Below, piece by piece: positions 23,074 to 35,565 of a DNA stretch of 64,000 nt (the stretch's first letter is position 1; every line of letters starts with the position of its first letter). The stretch comes from Impatiens glandulifera (lineage: Eukaryota > Streptophyta > Magnoliopsida > Ericales > Balsaminaceae): NCBI RefSeq assembly GCF_907164915.1, contig NC_061862.1:87778846-87842845 (forward strand). The letters are read 5' to 3'. Both the position numbers and the translations under genes were made by a program. The notes below the pieces were generated by a model. The model was not told where the DNA came from. It worked only from the letters and a program-made list of their open reading frames with translations, and made no database searches.

Positions 23074-23321
23074 GAAAAATGATAAACTCAGCGAAGCTGT
23101 AGAGAAAGTATAAGAATCTGACGCGGCATGCCATGTGGATAAGAGAAAAAAAATTTAAAATCTCACATTTCGGGTTGGAACCCAAAATGTCCCGAAATTA
23201 ATATATTTTTTTTTCGAAATTCCAATTTTTTTTCAAATTCTGACGTGGGAGCAACGTTGCAAGGCACGACGGATTCGTGGTCTTACTTTCGCTACCCTTT
23301 CACTGAGTTTATCATTACCTC
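23074..23321. mobile_element. Mutator-type MITE, 248 bp, 9-bp target duplication
   Basis: The ends are inverted repeats of about 50 bases sharing AATGATAAACTCAG. The 9-bp duplication GTTAAGTTA lies at 23,065-23,073 and 23,322-23,330; nine bases is the Mutator-like length. The interior has no coding capacity but contains CCCGAAAT/ATTTCGGG-type words. Its ends resemble those of the autonomous-size Mutator-like element at 32.69 kb (AATGATAAACCCAACGAAA), so that family could have mobilised it. Confidence 0.85.
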
Positions 23322-23469
23322 GTTAAGTTATTGGCCTTAATATAATAGGTTAATTACAGCTTTTCCACTTTATACTATTGTTATTAAATGGTCCAACTAT
23401 TAATCCATTTTTTAATTTATTATTATTACATTATCATATTTGATTATTTTCTTTAGTAATGTTATTGTT

Positions 23470-23630
23470 AAAAATCATCTTCAAATCATCATTGGAGGTT
23501 TGTCTTTTTGCTTGTGTGAAAGACGAAGAAGAGAGAATGAAGGGTCGTCAATCCAACACAGGATCAGATTTCTTTAATACTTTGTATAATTGTTTGCATA
23601 TAAAGTTATTGCCATTAATGTAACTAGCAT
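23470..23630. repeat. Uninterrupted paralogue of the split segment
   Basis: This stretch matches 9423-9541 joined to 23,044-23,073 and 23,322-23,345, but lacks both the copia element and the MITE. It therefore shows what the target looked like before either insertion. Between 23,331 and 23,470 the DNA is AT-rich without features. Confidence 0.8.
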
Positions 23631-23639
23631 TTATCTCGT

Positions 23640-24639
23640 GCATTTGCACGAATAATAATATAAAAACGGTGAAAAAAATATTACGGTAAAAATGTGATAA
23701 CATTTTTAATTTTATTTTTAACCGTTTTAAGTTTATGGGCGGGTCAACCAACAATCCGACTCTAATATTCATTTACTCTCACATTGTAGAACGATCTCTA
23801 AAATAATTGATACAGTTTGATTTCTCAACTCAATTAGTTTAACCTTTAGAGTCCACTTCTTCCCCATACTACGAATGAAAGAAAAATGTAAATACTACCA
23901 TTAAAGTAGCACATGCGAGACTTACTATATCCATATGAATTATGTCCCCTATCTCTATAAATATGACAAAATTCTTCCATTATTCCTCACTAATTATAGT
24001 TAAATCTATAGCGCAAAATCAAAAGAGAATTATGACTGATTAAAAACTATTGATGAACCACCGCGTTCATCAAATTTGGTGTTGAATTAAAAATATAAAG
24101 TGTTATTAGTTTAGTTGGTTAAAATGGTTGTACTTGTTTTGTTAAGTTGCAAGTTCGAACCATACCTATAGCATTTTTTATTTTATTTTTAACCGTTTTA
24201 AGTTTATGGGCGGGTCAACCCACAATCCGACCCAAGTATCCATTTACTCTCACATATATATCTAAATTAACCACAGCTCTCGACCCAACAATCCGGACAC
24301 TTTAAAAATTAAGCATCATTATATATATATATATATAGATTAGTTAGTTAAAAAATTGAACTTATATTGTTAAAATGTCCCGCGTTCATCAAATTTGTTG
24401 TTGAATTTAAAATATAAAGTGTTATTAGCCTAAATGGTTAAAGGGTTGTACTTGTTTTTGTTAGGTTGCAAGTTCGAACCATACCTATAGCATTTTTAAT
24501 TTTATTTTTAACCGTTTTAAGTTAATGGGGGGGGGGTCAATCCACAATCCGACTCAAATATCCATTTATTCTAACATATATATCTAAATTAACTATAGTT
24601 CTCGACCCGACAATCCGGACACTTTAAAAATTAAGCAAC

Positions 24640-24723
<84 letters not shown>

Positions 24724-24935
24724 TTAGTTAGTTAAAAAGTTAAACTTATATTGTTAAAATATCCCGCATTCATCAAATTTGGTGTTGAATTTAAAATATA
24801 AAGTTTTATTAGTTTAGTTAGTTAAACGGTTGTACTTATTTTGTTAGGTTGCAAGTTCTAACCATGCCTATAACATTTTTAATTTTATTTTTAACCGTTT
24901 TAAGTTTATGGGCGGACGGGTCAACCCACAATCAG
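23640..24935. repeat. Array of about 320-bp tandem repeats with tRNA-like boxes
   Basis: A unit containing GTTCATCAAATTTGGTG, a TTAGTTGGTTAAA-like A box, a CAAGTTCGAACC B-box-like word, the stretch AACCGTTTTAAGTT and CCACAATCCGAC occurs at about 24,060, 24,379 and 24,764 in the same orientation, with a partial unit near 23,640-23,790. The third unit is lengthened by a (TA)n tract. The A/B-box pair suggests a tRNA-derived (SINE-like) origin of the unit, which is an inference. Confidence 0.75.
24640..24721. repeat. (TA)n microsatellite, about 80 bp
   Basis: An uninterrupted run of alternating T and A inside the third 320-bp unit; the preceding unit has a much shorter run at the same place, so this is an expansion within the array. 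Confidence 0.95.
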
Positions 24936-25454
24936 ATTTTTAGTGATGTTATTTAAAAAAATATATTATACTGTTTCATATTTCAAACATTTATAAATAA
25001 ATAAATAATTAATATCATTAATTTATTTATGGAATTAAAAATTTTGATTAATAATTCTTTCAAATTCGTTAATCAAATTCGTTAATCAAACTCGTTAAAT
25101 TCGATATTTAAATTAATGAAATTGATTTGTTATTTATATATATATAAATGTCATTTAGATAATAAATTAACGAGGTTTAAAATCATTAAGATATTTGGTA
25201 TAATTTTAACAATAAGGAATCAAGAACTGTAAAATTTTAAAAAGAAGACATGAAATCCCAATTAACACTAATAAGAAGTATAATTTAATAATTCCGTCAA
25301 AAAATTAAAATTATTATTTATAATGTCTACTTCTTAAATATAAAGGTATGGTAAATAAAAATTGTGACACAATTATGATATAAAATTTTGTGTAATTGAA
25401 AAATTATTGTTTGATTAAAAATTATATAGACGGATTATAAATATAATTAAAAAT

Positions 25455-26090
25455 AAGAAAAAAGCTCACTTAAACGTATGTACTTGTACAACTAGTTCTC
25501 TTAAATATATTTAAGAATAATAATAATAGATCATTTAAATCTACGGTACTATTAAAAATAGATTCATTTAGCCTATGTTTTTATTTTTTAATTTATATAT
25601 TTATTAATTAAAAATTAATATATTTTTTCTCTTTTTTTTCATTAATTAAACTATTTATTCTCTTAATCTTCAAATTCTTATTTTTAAGAGATTTTAGTAA
25701 CTTGTGAATTTTTTTCTACTATAATATTTTTCTGACTTTTTTTTATTTAATTTAATATAAACAAAAATTAAATTAATAATTTTTTATTTACATTTTGATT
25801 CATGACTTATAGTTGTAGGAAATATTATTTTTGTCTAATATTTGATTATTACTCTTTTGTTGGTTGATGAATGAGTTGCTATTATTAACCAATTCTTGAT
25901 TATTAATTTATTTATTTTTGTGTTGAATGGTTTTTATTGTTAAAAGGATAAGTAACTGTTATATCTAACAATTGGGACCAAACAATTTTAAAATAATTAA
26001 TAATCAATAATAATATAAAAAATATATAAAAATAAGAAGAAATATAAAATTAAAATAATTAATGATAAATACTCTTATATATATATAATA
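25455..26090 (+). repeat. Dispersed AT-rich repeat, copy 1
   Basis: Begins near GCTCACTTAAACGTATG and contains GATGAATGAGTTGCTATTATT and AAAGGATAAGTAACTG. The same sequence occurs in inverted orientation at about 39.78-40.55 kb. No coding capacity. It may be a non-autonomous transposon; ends are not resolved. The 24,936-25,455 stretch before it is AT-rich without features. Confidence 0.6.
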
Positions 26091-26099
26091 ATAATAATG

Positions 26100-26842
26100 C
26101 TTAATTTAAATTTATTTGATTTGTCAAGTCGAGAGTTATGGTTAATTTGGATACATACAGTAAAAACTCTTTAAATTAATATTCGGTAAATTAATAAACT
26201 CTCTAAAATAATAAATTTGTCCGATCCTGACTTAGGCCAATGTAAAAAAATTGAAAAACTCAATAAAATAATAAGATAATATTTTTTTCGGGAGATCCAT
26301 TTATAATTTTCGGTCCCAAAAAAAATCATAAATTAATAATTCATAGAAATTCAAAACATACAATTGTATTGAAAACATATACATTACACATACAATATAT
26401 TTAAAAAAGTCATTTGGTACTTCAAAAGTCTGCAATGTAATTCTAAGAGGCATAAACTAATTGTTTTTTTTGTTTGGTGTGTATAATTACTTATTTTAAG
26501 GGATATATGAATTATACGTTGAATCGGTTAAAAACTCTTTAAATTAATAATTATTAATTTACCGATAAATGAATAATTATTAATTAGTCGATAAATTAAT
26601 AACTTTCTAAATGAATAAATTTCTCCGATCCCGACATTATTAATTTAAATAGTTTCTATTGTATGTGAGAGTAAATAGATATTTAGGTTGAATCGTGGGT
26701 TGACTCGATCATAAGTTTACAACTGTTAAAAAAAATTAAAAATGTTATAGGTATGTTTCGAACTTACATCCTCACAAAATAATTAAAATACTTTAACAAA
26801 ATAATCTAATAAAACTTTAAGTTATAAATTCTACACCAAATT

Positions 26843-26845
<3 letters not shown>
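26100..26845 (-). repeat. Inverted copy of the 320-bp repeat, split by a MITE
   Basis: Read on the minus strand, 26,662-26,845 and 26,100-26,157 together match one unit of the 24-kb array. They are separated by the Emigrant-like element, which sits exactly between GGATACA and TGTGAGAG of the repeat. Confidence 0.8.
26158..26661. mobile_element. Emigrant/pogo-like MITE, 504 bp, TA target
   Basis: The left end CAGTAAAAACTCTTTAAATT and the right end, read inverted, CAATAGAAACTATTTAAATT form terminal repeats of about 24 bases, close to the known Emigrant terminus CAGTAAAACCTCTATAAATT. TA flanks both sides (26,156-26,157 and 26,662-26,663). There is no open frame of note. Subterminal copies of the end sequence recur near 26,530 and 26,580. 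Confidence 0.8.

Positions 26846-26905
<60 letters not shown>
26845..26905. repeat. (TA)n microsatellite
   Basis: An alternating T/A run of about 55-60 bases, followed to 27,140 by AT-rich DNA without features. Confidence 0.95.
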
Positions 26906-26907
<2 letters not shown>

Positions 26908-27139
26908 ATACATATAAATTAAAAATAAGAAAACAATATATAAATCAGAAAAAAATTATTTTATATATTTTTTTTAAAAAAATAGTTAGAATAAATATAA
27001 TATAAATATTTATATATAAATTTAAGTAAATAAATAAATATGTAACATTATATAATAATTATATATTAAAAAATAAATTAAGAGATAAATATTTTTAATT
27101 ATAATTATATATAGAAGAGTAAGGGAAGAATTGAGGGAT

Positions 27140-27986
27140 TGAGGGATGATTTCCCAAATTAACCTAGTTTATTATTTAAATTCAGTTTTTTTATTATATT
27201 TAAAATTTATTATATATATATATATAAATTATTATTTTTATAAATTTGATATATTTAAATTATTATTTATATAAACTAATTATTTATATTTTGATATATA
27301 TTTTAAATTATTACTTTTATAAATTTGATTATTTATATTTTGATATATAATTTATATTATTATTTTTTATAAATTTAATTATTTATATTTTAATATATAA
27401 ATATATATTTACATCTCAATTATTATGGAAAAAATTTTAACTCTGTCATGTGTTGTATTTTATTATTGAAATGTAGTAATTTTGTTCCCAATGAAAATTT
27501 GAGAAAGAAGAAAATCAACGAGGTTAAATTTAGTTTATTCGAACCAAATTTGATAATCCACGAAAGACTATCATTTGTGGGAGGTGTGGCCAAGAATGTC
27601 ATACGAGACGTAGCCAACATTGTCCTGAGCAAAATCCTTAATAATTTAGATAAATGATAATTGTAATCGTTTTTATGAATGGTTAATTATAATATTGTTA
27701 TGGTTAAGATATTTTTAATTTATTAGTATTTATCAATTATTTATTAGAATGTTAAAGGGAATATTTATTACACTATATAAATAATAATTGAAATGTAAAT
27801 ATATATATATATATATTAAAATATAAATAATCAAATTTATAGAAAATTATTTATTTAAATTATTTATTAAAATATAAATAATCAAATTTATAAAAAAAAA
27901 TAATAATTTAAAATATATATCAAAATATAAATAATTTAGTTTATAAAAATAATAATTTAAATATGTCAAATTTATAAAAATAATAA

Positions 27987-28024
<38 letters not shown>

Positions 28025-28100
28025 AATTTTCAATATAATAAACCAAAAAAACTGAGTTTAAACAATAATTAGGTTAGTTTGGAAATGAATGAAAGTTTAG
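27140..28100. mobile_element. Foldback element with about 280-bp inverted arms
   Basis: Bases 27,145-27,425 and 27,775-28,095 are inverted copies of each other, starting from TTTCCCAAATTAACCTAG on the left and from the complementary form of TTTCCAAACTAACCTAAT on the right. The arms are very AT-rich and end in ATTCAGTTTTTTT. The central 350 bases are non-repetitive and contain a short frame (27,448-27,657); a second frame there reads a zinc-knuckle-like CGRCGQECHTRRSQHC. Target duplications were not resolved. Non-autonomous Mutator-like or Foldback elements have this shape. Confidence 0.7.
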
Positions 28101-28172
28101 GAAGTTGAATGCCAAACAAGGTTAGTTTGAGAAACCATCCGGGAATGAGAGAGGAATGACATAACATGAAGT

Positions 28173-28612
28173 TTAGGGATGACAATGAGGCGGTTCGGGG
28201 TAGAGAATACATTTACCATCCTCACCCCGTTTATATTTCAGGGATTTTTTTAATATCATCCTCGCCTCGTTCGGTTTTGAGGAATCCCCGTGTGGCACCA
28301 TTTATAAAATATTTTTAAAATATAATAAAATTGTATTAACGATTTTTTTATATAATATATTGTAATATATCAAAATTTTATATTATTATAAAAAAAATAA
28401 ACTTATAACTCTTATAAAATATAATGAATAAATAAATATATTTGTGATTTTATATATTTAATTGTGTTTATAGTGTTCGGGAAGGAATCAGGGTAATATC
28501 GGAGTAGGTCGTTGCAGGGACACAAATACATTTCCCGTTCATCCTAGTTCGGTTTCGGGGAGAAATCGCCCAAAACAGGACAATTTGGTTCAGTTTCAAA
28601 TTGTCATCCATA
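28173..28612. mobile_element. hAT-type MITE, about 440 bp
   Basis: The left end TAGGGATGACAAT and the right end ATTGTCATCCATA are inverted repeats, followed by G/C-rich subterminal words (GGCGGTTCGGGG; GTTCGGTTTCGGGG), a pattern common in plant hAT MITEs. An 8-bp duplication is not clear; ATAACATG precedes by a few bases and ATAACATT follows, which could be its decayed form. Confidence 0.6.
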
Positions 28613-28730
28613 ATAACATTATTAGTTGAAAAAATGAAAAAGTATAAAGAGATATTAGAGAGAAATTTAAATTGCGCAACTACATTCTATCATTCATTCA
28701 GTGTTTATTCAATTTTCTTCCAAAATCATT

Positions 28731-28735
<5 letters not shown>

Positions 28736-28793
<58 letters not shown>
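28736..28793. repeat. (TA)n microsatellite
   Basis: A pure alternating run of about 58 bases, with AT-rich, featureless DNA to 29,150. Confidence 0.95.
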
Positions 28794-28805
<12 letters not shown>

Positions 28806-29154
28806 AAAATAAATAAAAAATTATTTTATTATTAAATTTATATAATATATTGGGAAAAGTTATGATATAATAACAATGTTATATATATATATGTCATTAT
28901 TATTTTTATTTAATATTAGAATAAAAATATAATTATTTTTATTATATTTTTTTAATATGAGTTATAATTATTTAAAATGTAACTTACAAAATATATATAT
29001 ATATATAAATTATAAAATTATTGTTATATAGTGATTAAAGTCTTAACATTTTATAAGATTATGGTTCTAATCCCTCTAAAAGTAATATTATATGTGGGTG
29101 CGCGAACATTGTACATGAAGAAAAAGCGAGAATGTATGCTAAAAGGTGTACGAA

Positions 29155-30475
29155 TTTTGGGAATGTTGGTTTGAGTAAAGCAAACATTGGTGAGAAAACT
29201 TAAGGGTTCATCAACGAAGGGTGATTCAAGACCTAATATCATGCCAAAATGTGTAATCAAATATTTAAGAATGCACCCTTAAAAATCGCAAAGTTCTTAC
29301 AAAGAAGGTGAGTCAAAGCCAAAAGACATAATTGAATGCTGTAGAATGATTCGGGTTAATAATGCATCATTGAAAGATAATTTAGATGATATATATGGAT
29401 GTAAAAGATTTTAATAATGCATATTTTTAGTATTAATTTATTAATTATTTATTTATATATACAAAATCCATAAATTATTTATTATTTTAATATTTATTGT
29501 TCATATATATATATATATATATATTTAAAAAATATATAAATTAAAAAATATATTTAAAAATATATTTAACTAAATAGGTTAAGTATTTAATTAAAGTGAT
29601 CGAATTTTTTATTTATTTACTTATTATTATAAAAATACAAAATAAGACATTATATACTTGAAATAATATTTTAGAATTGACAAAAAATGTAGGAAAGAAA
29701 TCGAAAGATCATGCTTACAAAGGGAAAATCTTCTCAGAGGATATTAAAACAATAGTGAAGGTACTCAATTCTCCTTTTGAACTTAAACTGCCCAATGAAA
29801 TAGAAGAAAAGTGCATAAAAGATTTGGAAATTTTAGTGGTAGGGATTATATTGGGAAAACAGAGTATCCTTCACAATCACTTAAAAAGTTTTAATGAAAT
29901 AGTGAAAGGAAAAGGGACTGGAAAAGATCTCTAAAATATACATGATCTCTACTTTCTTCAATTCAAGAATGGATCGAATATGGATGAAATTCTGGAAAAT
30001 GGGCATACATTAAAAATTATATAAATTAAAAAATATATTTAAAAATATATTTAACTAAATAGGTTAATTATTTAATTAAAGTGGTCGAATTTTTTATTTA
30101 TTTACTTATTATTATAAAAATACAAAATAAGACATTATATACTTGAAATAATATTTTAGAATTGACGAAAAATTTAAAAAGAAAATATCAATATATGTTT
30201 AATATATTATTAATTAAAAAGACTTTAATAAAAAAGAATATATATATATATTTGTTAAAAGTAAAAATAAAAAATAAAAAAAAAATAAATAATATTTAAT
30301 AAAATATGTTAAGTTTTAAATTTAATGAGAAATGTAATGAAGACTTATTTATTATTATAAAAAAAATAAGATGCATGAAAAATCCATTTTTTAATTATCA
30401 AATATTTTTTATTTAATTATTTATATATCTATATATCTATATATATAAATTTTAAATAATTTTTTATAATTTATT
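29155..30475. repeat. Tandem duplication, unit A (carries an insert)
   Basis: Starting around CATTGGTGAGAAAACTTAAG, this unit matches unit B at 30,585-31,385 throughout, at roughly 80-85% by eye. Unit A is longer because of an insert at 29,688-30,010 and a 160-base direct duplication that flanks it. No coding region. Confidence 0.75.
29688..30010 (+). pseudogene. Copied fragment of the DUF4283-like gene
   Basis: It matches 1,798-2,131 of the window at about 94%, including the frame SEDIKTIVKVLNSPFELKLP. This copy stays open for 85 codons (29,677-29,934), whereas the copy at 1.9 kb has a TGA. It has no start or promoter of its own and is too short to be a gene. It is flanked by direct copies of the local sequence (29,524-29,687 and 30,010-30,172). 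Confidence 0.8.
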
Positions 30476-30584
30476 ATTATAAAAAAACATATTAAGATAT
30501 TGTATGAACAACATTTTTATTAGCACATATTTTTTATTTAATAGTGTCTAAGTTAATGCCGAAAAGTGTAATCGAATGATATGA

Positions 30585-31385
30585 ATGTCGGATTTTATAA
30601 AGCAATCATTGGTGAGAAAACTTAAGAGTTCGTCAATAAAAGGTAATTTAGGGCCTAAGATTATGCAAAACTGTGTAATTAAATGTTTAAAAATGCACCA
30701 TTCAATACCGCAAAGTTCTTACACAGAGGAGTGAACCAAAGTTAAAAAGACATAATTGAATGCTTGAGAATGGTTATAGTTAATAATGTATTATTGAAAG
30801 ATAATTTATATAATATATATGGTTGCAAAAGATTTTAATAATGTATTTTTTAGTATTAATTATTAATTATTTATATATATAAATATATTAAAAAATCCAT
30901 AAAATATAATAAATATTTATTATTTTAATTATAATGTTCATATATATATTTTCAAAATTATAATAAAAAAGAAATTTAAAAAGAAATTTAACTTATCGAA
31001 TTTTTTATTTATTTATTTATTATAATACAAAATAAGATATTATATACTTGCAATAATATTTTAGAATTGATAAAAAAAAAATTGAAATGAAAAATATCAA
31101 TATATATTTAATATATTATTAATTAAAAAGACTCAAATTAAAAAATATATTTGTTCAAAATAAAAATAAAAACGTAAAAACAAATTAATGAAAATATTTA
31201 AATTAAAAATATACTTAACTATATACTTAAGTTTTAAATTTATTGGAAAATATATTTGACACTTATTTATTATTAAAAAAATTAAGATACGTGAAAGAAT
31301 CATTTATTTATTATCATATATTTTTTATTTAATTTTTTATATATTAATTTTAAATAGTTTTAATAATTTAATATTATAAAAAAAA
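30585..31385. repeat. Tandem duplication, unit B (uninterrupted)
   Basis: Second copy of the unit at 29,155-30,475. Its equivalent of the insert site (about 31,020-31,080) is intact and without the 160-base flanking duplication. Confidence 0.75.
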
Positions 31386-32688
31386 CAAATTATTAGTATG
31401 AAAATTGAGAAAATGAAGTTTTTCAATCACTAAATAAACCCATTGTCGAATCCTACTAGGCGAAATATGGAGGCGTTTATGGCGAAATATGGAAGCGCTT
31501 ATGGCAGAACAGGCCAATTTGGTATTTCACAATAAGGCGATAGACAAAACTGATTCATTTGGATCGACATTAAAGTCCAACTATATTGCATTGTTAGAAT
31601 GCATGTTTTATATTTGAAAGAGGTTGACGATTGCTTCTATTAGGAACACATTTTTTATTAATACATATTTTTTATTTAATTATTATATTAATTTAATTAT
31701 TTTTAATATTTGTTTAATTATTTATTATAACAATTTATTATTATTTTTGTATACAATAATTTTATTATCACATTTTTTTTATTATTTATATATGTATATA
31801 TATTGATTTTAAATATTATTTATATCTGTACAATTATCTAATATATTAATTTATTTATTTTTATACAAATTATTATATTAAATTTATTTTTTTATATAAA
31901 TTTTTATTCTTAATAAATTTGATTCAAAATTATTATTAATATAAAAAACTTAAATGAATTAGTTAGATATTTTTTTATTTTTTTTATTTTGCAAATAAGT
32001 ATATAATAATAATAATAATAAAAATTAAACCCAAATAAAAATTTATATAATTTGATCACTAATTTATCCAAAATTCAATATTTGATGAATTATATTTTCT
32101 AAACTACATTTTTCTTCCTACCTAATTTATGTTATCTGTTTATATGATTGGTCCGCAAGCATTATATTTGTTTTTCAAACTTTATATACTCGATGAATTT
32201 TAAAATAATATAAGTAAACATTAAATTTAAATTTAATTTAATTTTACAAATTAAAACCAATTCAAAGATTTGAATAATATTATTTTTATTTAAAATATTT
32301 ATATATATATTATTTTGTTTACATGTTTACCCGTACAATGCATGTAATCCATGATATAGGTTATTTATTTGATTAAGAGACACTTTCATTAAAAAAAAAA
32401 AAAACACTTTATATCTTTTTAAGTAAAACATTTAAATTTAAATGTTGAGTTATTGTGTATTGTTATTATTTTTTCTGAAAAAATAATTTATTTATTATTT
32501 AAAGCTTAAGTTTGAATATAATTTTGTTTTATTAAGTGGTTTGAATTTTAAACTTTGTAATATATACTTGAACTAGTCATTCAATTTTTTTTATCTAATT
32601 CGTATGATATTTATAGCCAAGAAAAAAAAATGTGGTTTCGCATTTGTTCATCGTACACCATCAGTTAGTCGTTAAAATATATATATAT
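31386..32688. other. AT-rich stretch without a gene
   Basis: Near 31,463-31,506 a 21-bp unit starting GGCGAAATATGGA is repeated twice. Otherwise only AT-rich DNA with short chance frames is seen. Confidence 0.6.
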
Positions 32689-33063
32689 GAGAAATGATAA
32701 ACCCAACGAAATTTTAGTTAAAATAATGTCACGAATTCTACGTGGCTTGTCAAGTGGGTAGGAGAGAGAAAAAAAAATAAAAAAATAAAAAATATATTCG
32801 GTATCGTTTATTCTCTGGTTTCATTTATTTATCTCTCTGAAACTTCTCCGACTTTATTTATTTCTCTCTCTAAAACCTCTCCGGCCAAAATCCTTAACCC
32901 GAAACCCAGCTCATGATATCGTTTTAACAGACCTAGTTATTTAGTTTTTACATATCTAGTTATTTAGGGTTTAGGAACCCCAGTATTTTTACAGATCTAG
33001 TTATTTAAGGTTTAAAGATTTATTTCAATTCGTTTTTATATGATAACATTGTTTTATCTTTTA

Positions 33064-35367
33064 GAAACCAGCACTGAAGCACCGAACCTAAACAACATAG
33101 TAGATGAAGCATCGAACCTGAACAAATCCCCCCTATTGAACCCGAAAAGTACCCGATTGTGTATAAAAAAATCTACATTTCAATGTTGGTATATTTTGAT
33201 GTCCCGAAACCATCATTTTGGGACTAGAAAATAGAATTTTTAGGGGAAATTTCCCAAAATGTCCCAAAATGGGTGGTTTTAGGGCCCACAAGGGTGGTTT
33301 CGTGACGTGTTTATTATAGTTACACTTATTTTTTGTAGTGAAATTCCCAGCGTTGAAATAACATTTTCCTCTAAAGAACAACTTTTTCAATTCTACACAT
33401 CATATGCCCACTTAACTAGATTCAGCATTATCAATTTAGGGAGCAAAAATGTAGGTGGTAAGAGGAAATACTTCAGCATTGGTTGTGCCAAGTGTTTTAT
33501 GAAAGAATCGAAGATCAAAAATAAGTTTCATCAGCCTAGACCAATAACGAAGACAGATTGTAAAGCAAAGATTAATGTTGTTGTTTGAAATGAAGGGGAA
33601 TATGTGATAACAAGTATTTGTCTTGATCACAACCATACATTAAGCTCTAAGAGGATACGTCATGTTAGATCCTACAAAGTAATAGACAGAAATGTAAAGA
33701 GAATATTGTATACAAACGATGAAGCTAGAATAACTGTTGCCAAAACATTTCAATCCCTTGTAGTGGAAGCAGGAGGGTATGAAAACATGTCTTTCGATGA
33801 GAGAACATGTAGAAATTACGTTACAGAAGAATGAAGGTTGAGGTTAAGGAGTGGGGATGCTGAAACACTCACTAATTATTTTTTAAGAATGCAAACCAGG
33901 AACTCAAACTTCTTCTACCTTATTGATTTGGACGAGGAATCCAGAATTAAAAACGTGTTTTGGGTAAATGGTAGGTGTGGGGCTACCTTTGAAGATTTTC
34001 ACGATGTTATCTCTTTTGATGCAATCTATTTGACAAATCGTTATGACATGTCTTTCGCTTCGTTTGTCGGGGTTAATCATCATGGTCAATCAATTTTACT
34101 AGGATGTGACTTATTGTCAAGTGAAGATGCAAATTCTTTCACTTGGTTGTTTAGAACTTGGTTGGAATGTATGGATGATCGACCTCCAAATGCCATAATC
34201 ACATACCAATGTCGATCCATGGAAATTGCAATTGAGAAGGTATTTACTAAAACTCATCATCGTTTTTGTTTGTGGCATATAATAAATAACATCTAATAAA
34301 GAAGAGACTGAAAACATAGTATACAACTCCATAAATATTCAACAATGCGAAGACGATTAGATTAGACTAATAGATAGCTGGAAGATAATGTCTGGTTGAA
34401 ATCTTTATTTTTGAAAAGATCTAAATGGATACCCGTTTATGTGGAAGGAGAATTTTAGGTTGGGATGTGAACATCTCAACGGAGTGAAAGTATGAACGCC
34501 TTCTTTGATGACTACGTACAGTCCAAAACATCCCTCAAACAATTCGTCGAGCAATATGATAGGGTTCTGTTGAAAAATATCGAGAGAGAAAAGAAATTAA
34601 ATTTTCAATCGTTTAATTTTTTGATACCAACTATTGGTGGATTTGCCTTTGAAAGGCAATACCAAACCTTCTACGCTCCAAATATATTTAGGTTGGTTTA
34701 AGAAGAAGTTAGAGGGTTGATGTTGTGCGACATCTCAATCAATTAAGAGGAAGGGACAACTTGTATATTTAGAGTTGAGGAAATCATTTTGGGGGTTAAT
34801 GGAGAACATGTAAGAGATGTTTCTTACAAAGTGCATTATACCGAAATGGACTGCAATGTTAAATGTCAATATCGATTGTTTGAGTTCAGATGTATTTTGG
34901 GTAGGCATATCATGGTTGTGTTGAAAAAAATGAGGGTGAATGAGGTATCAATGTGTTATATAATGGACCAGTGGCGTAAAGATATTAAGTGTGGCTATCA
35001 AACTATCACCAACATTTATGATTCAGATATGTCTGTGGAAGAAAAAAAACGTCATAATAGTCTAACTCGATTGATGCAAGAGGTTCAACAGGTTGGAGTA
35101 AAATCAGAAGACAATTTTTCTTTTTGTATGAACGGCATAAAAAAATTGATGAAACAGTTTATGTCACTTAATCATGGAAGCACAGAAGCATCTAAATACA
35201 AAAGCACAGAAGTATTTTCATCTCCTGCTTCATTTTCATCTCCAGCTACATTCATTTTGATACACTCTCCTAACAAAGTTAAAAGTCGAGGACGACCACC
35301 AACAAAGAGGAAAAAATCTTTAATTGAGAAAATCTCCAAGAAGTCGTCGAGATCGAAAATGAAGTGA
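33064..35367 (+). pseudogene. FAR1/mudrA-type transposase, broken
   Basis: A first exon-like part (TSTEAPNLNNIVDEASN, from about 33,064) is followed, after an acceptor TTTTTTGTAG near 33,340, by the FAR1 DNA-binding region (SKEQLFQFYTSYAH; then DCKAKI and DHNHTLSS, 33,342-33,650). The MULE transposase domain is at about 33,950-34,290: the first aspartate is in ISFDAIYLTNRY, the second position reads ITYQCRSM where TDQ is usual (Asp to Tyr), and the glutamate is in RSESMNAFF near 34,490. A SWIM-type zinc segment (FEFRCILGRHIMVVLKK) lies near 34,890. A basic tail (RGRPPTKRKKS) ends the frame at 35,367. Stops near 33,588, 33,832, 34,295, 34,456 and 34,700 and a lost catalytic residue make it inactive. 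Confidence 0.85.
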
Positions 35368-35565
35368 AATACGGCCACAACATCAATACTGTTGGATTCA
35401 ACACAACAACAACAACAACAATTAAATGATCCACTATCGACTAAATTTTCCTTCACATCACTTTTATCCTCTCAAATATGTGTCGAAGATAATGCGTGTG
35501 GAGATAACATTCAACGAGATGGTATTTATATGATCATGTTGTAACTTTGAATTTTTTAAGATTTT

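Noticed and set aside
28601..28816. 71-codon frame ending in Tyr-Ile repeats
   Set aside because: Its second half is a translated (TA)n microsatellite.
29051..29260. 69-codon minus-strand frame
   Set aside because: No motif, and its equivalent in the second tandem unit is not open.
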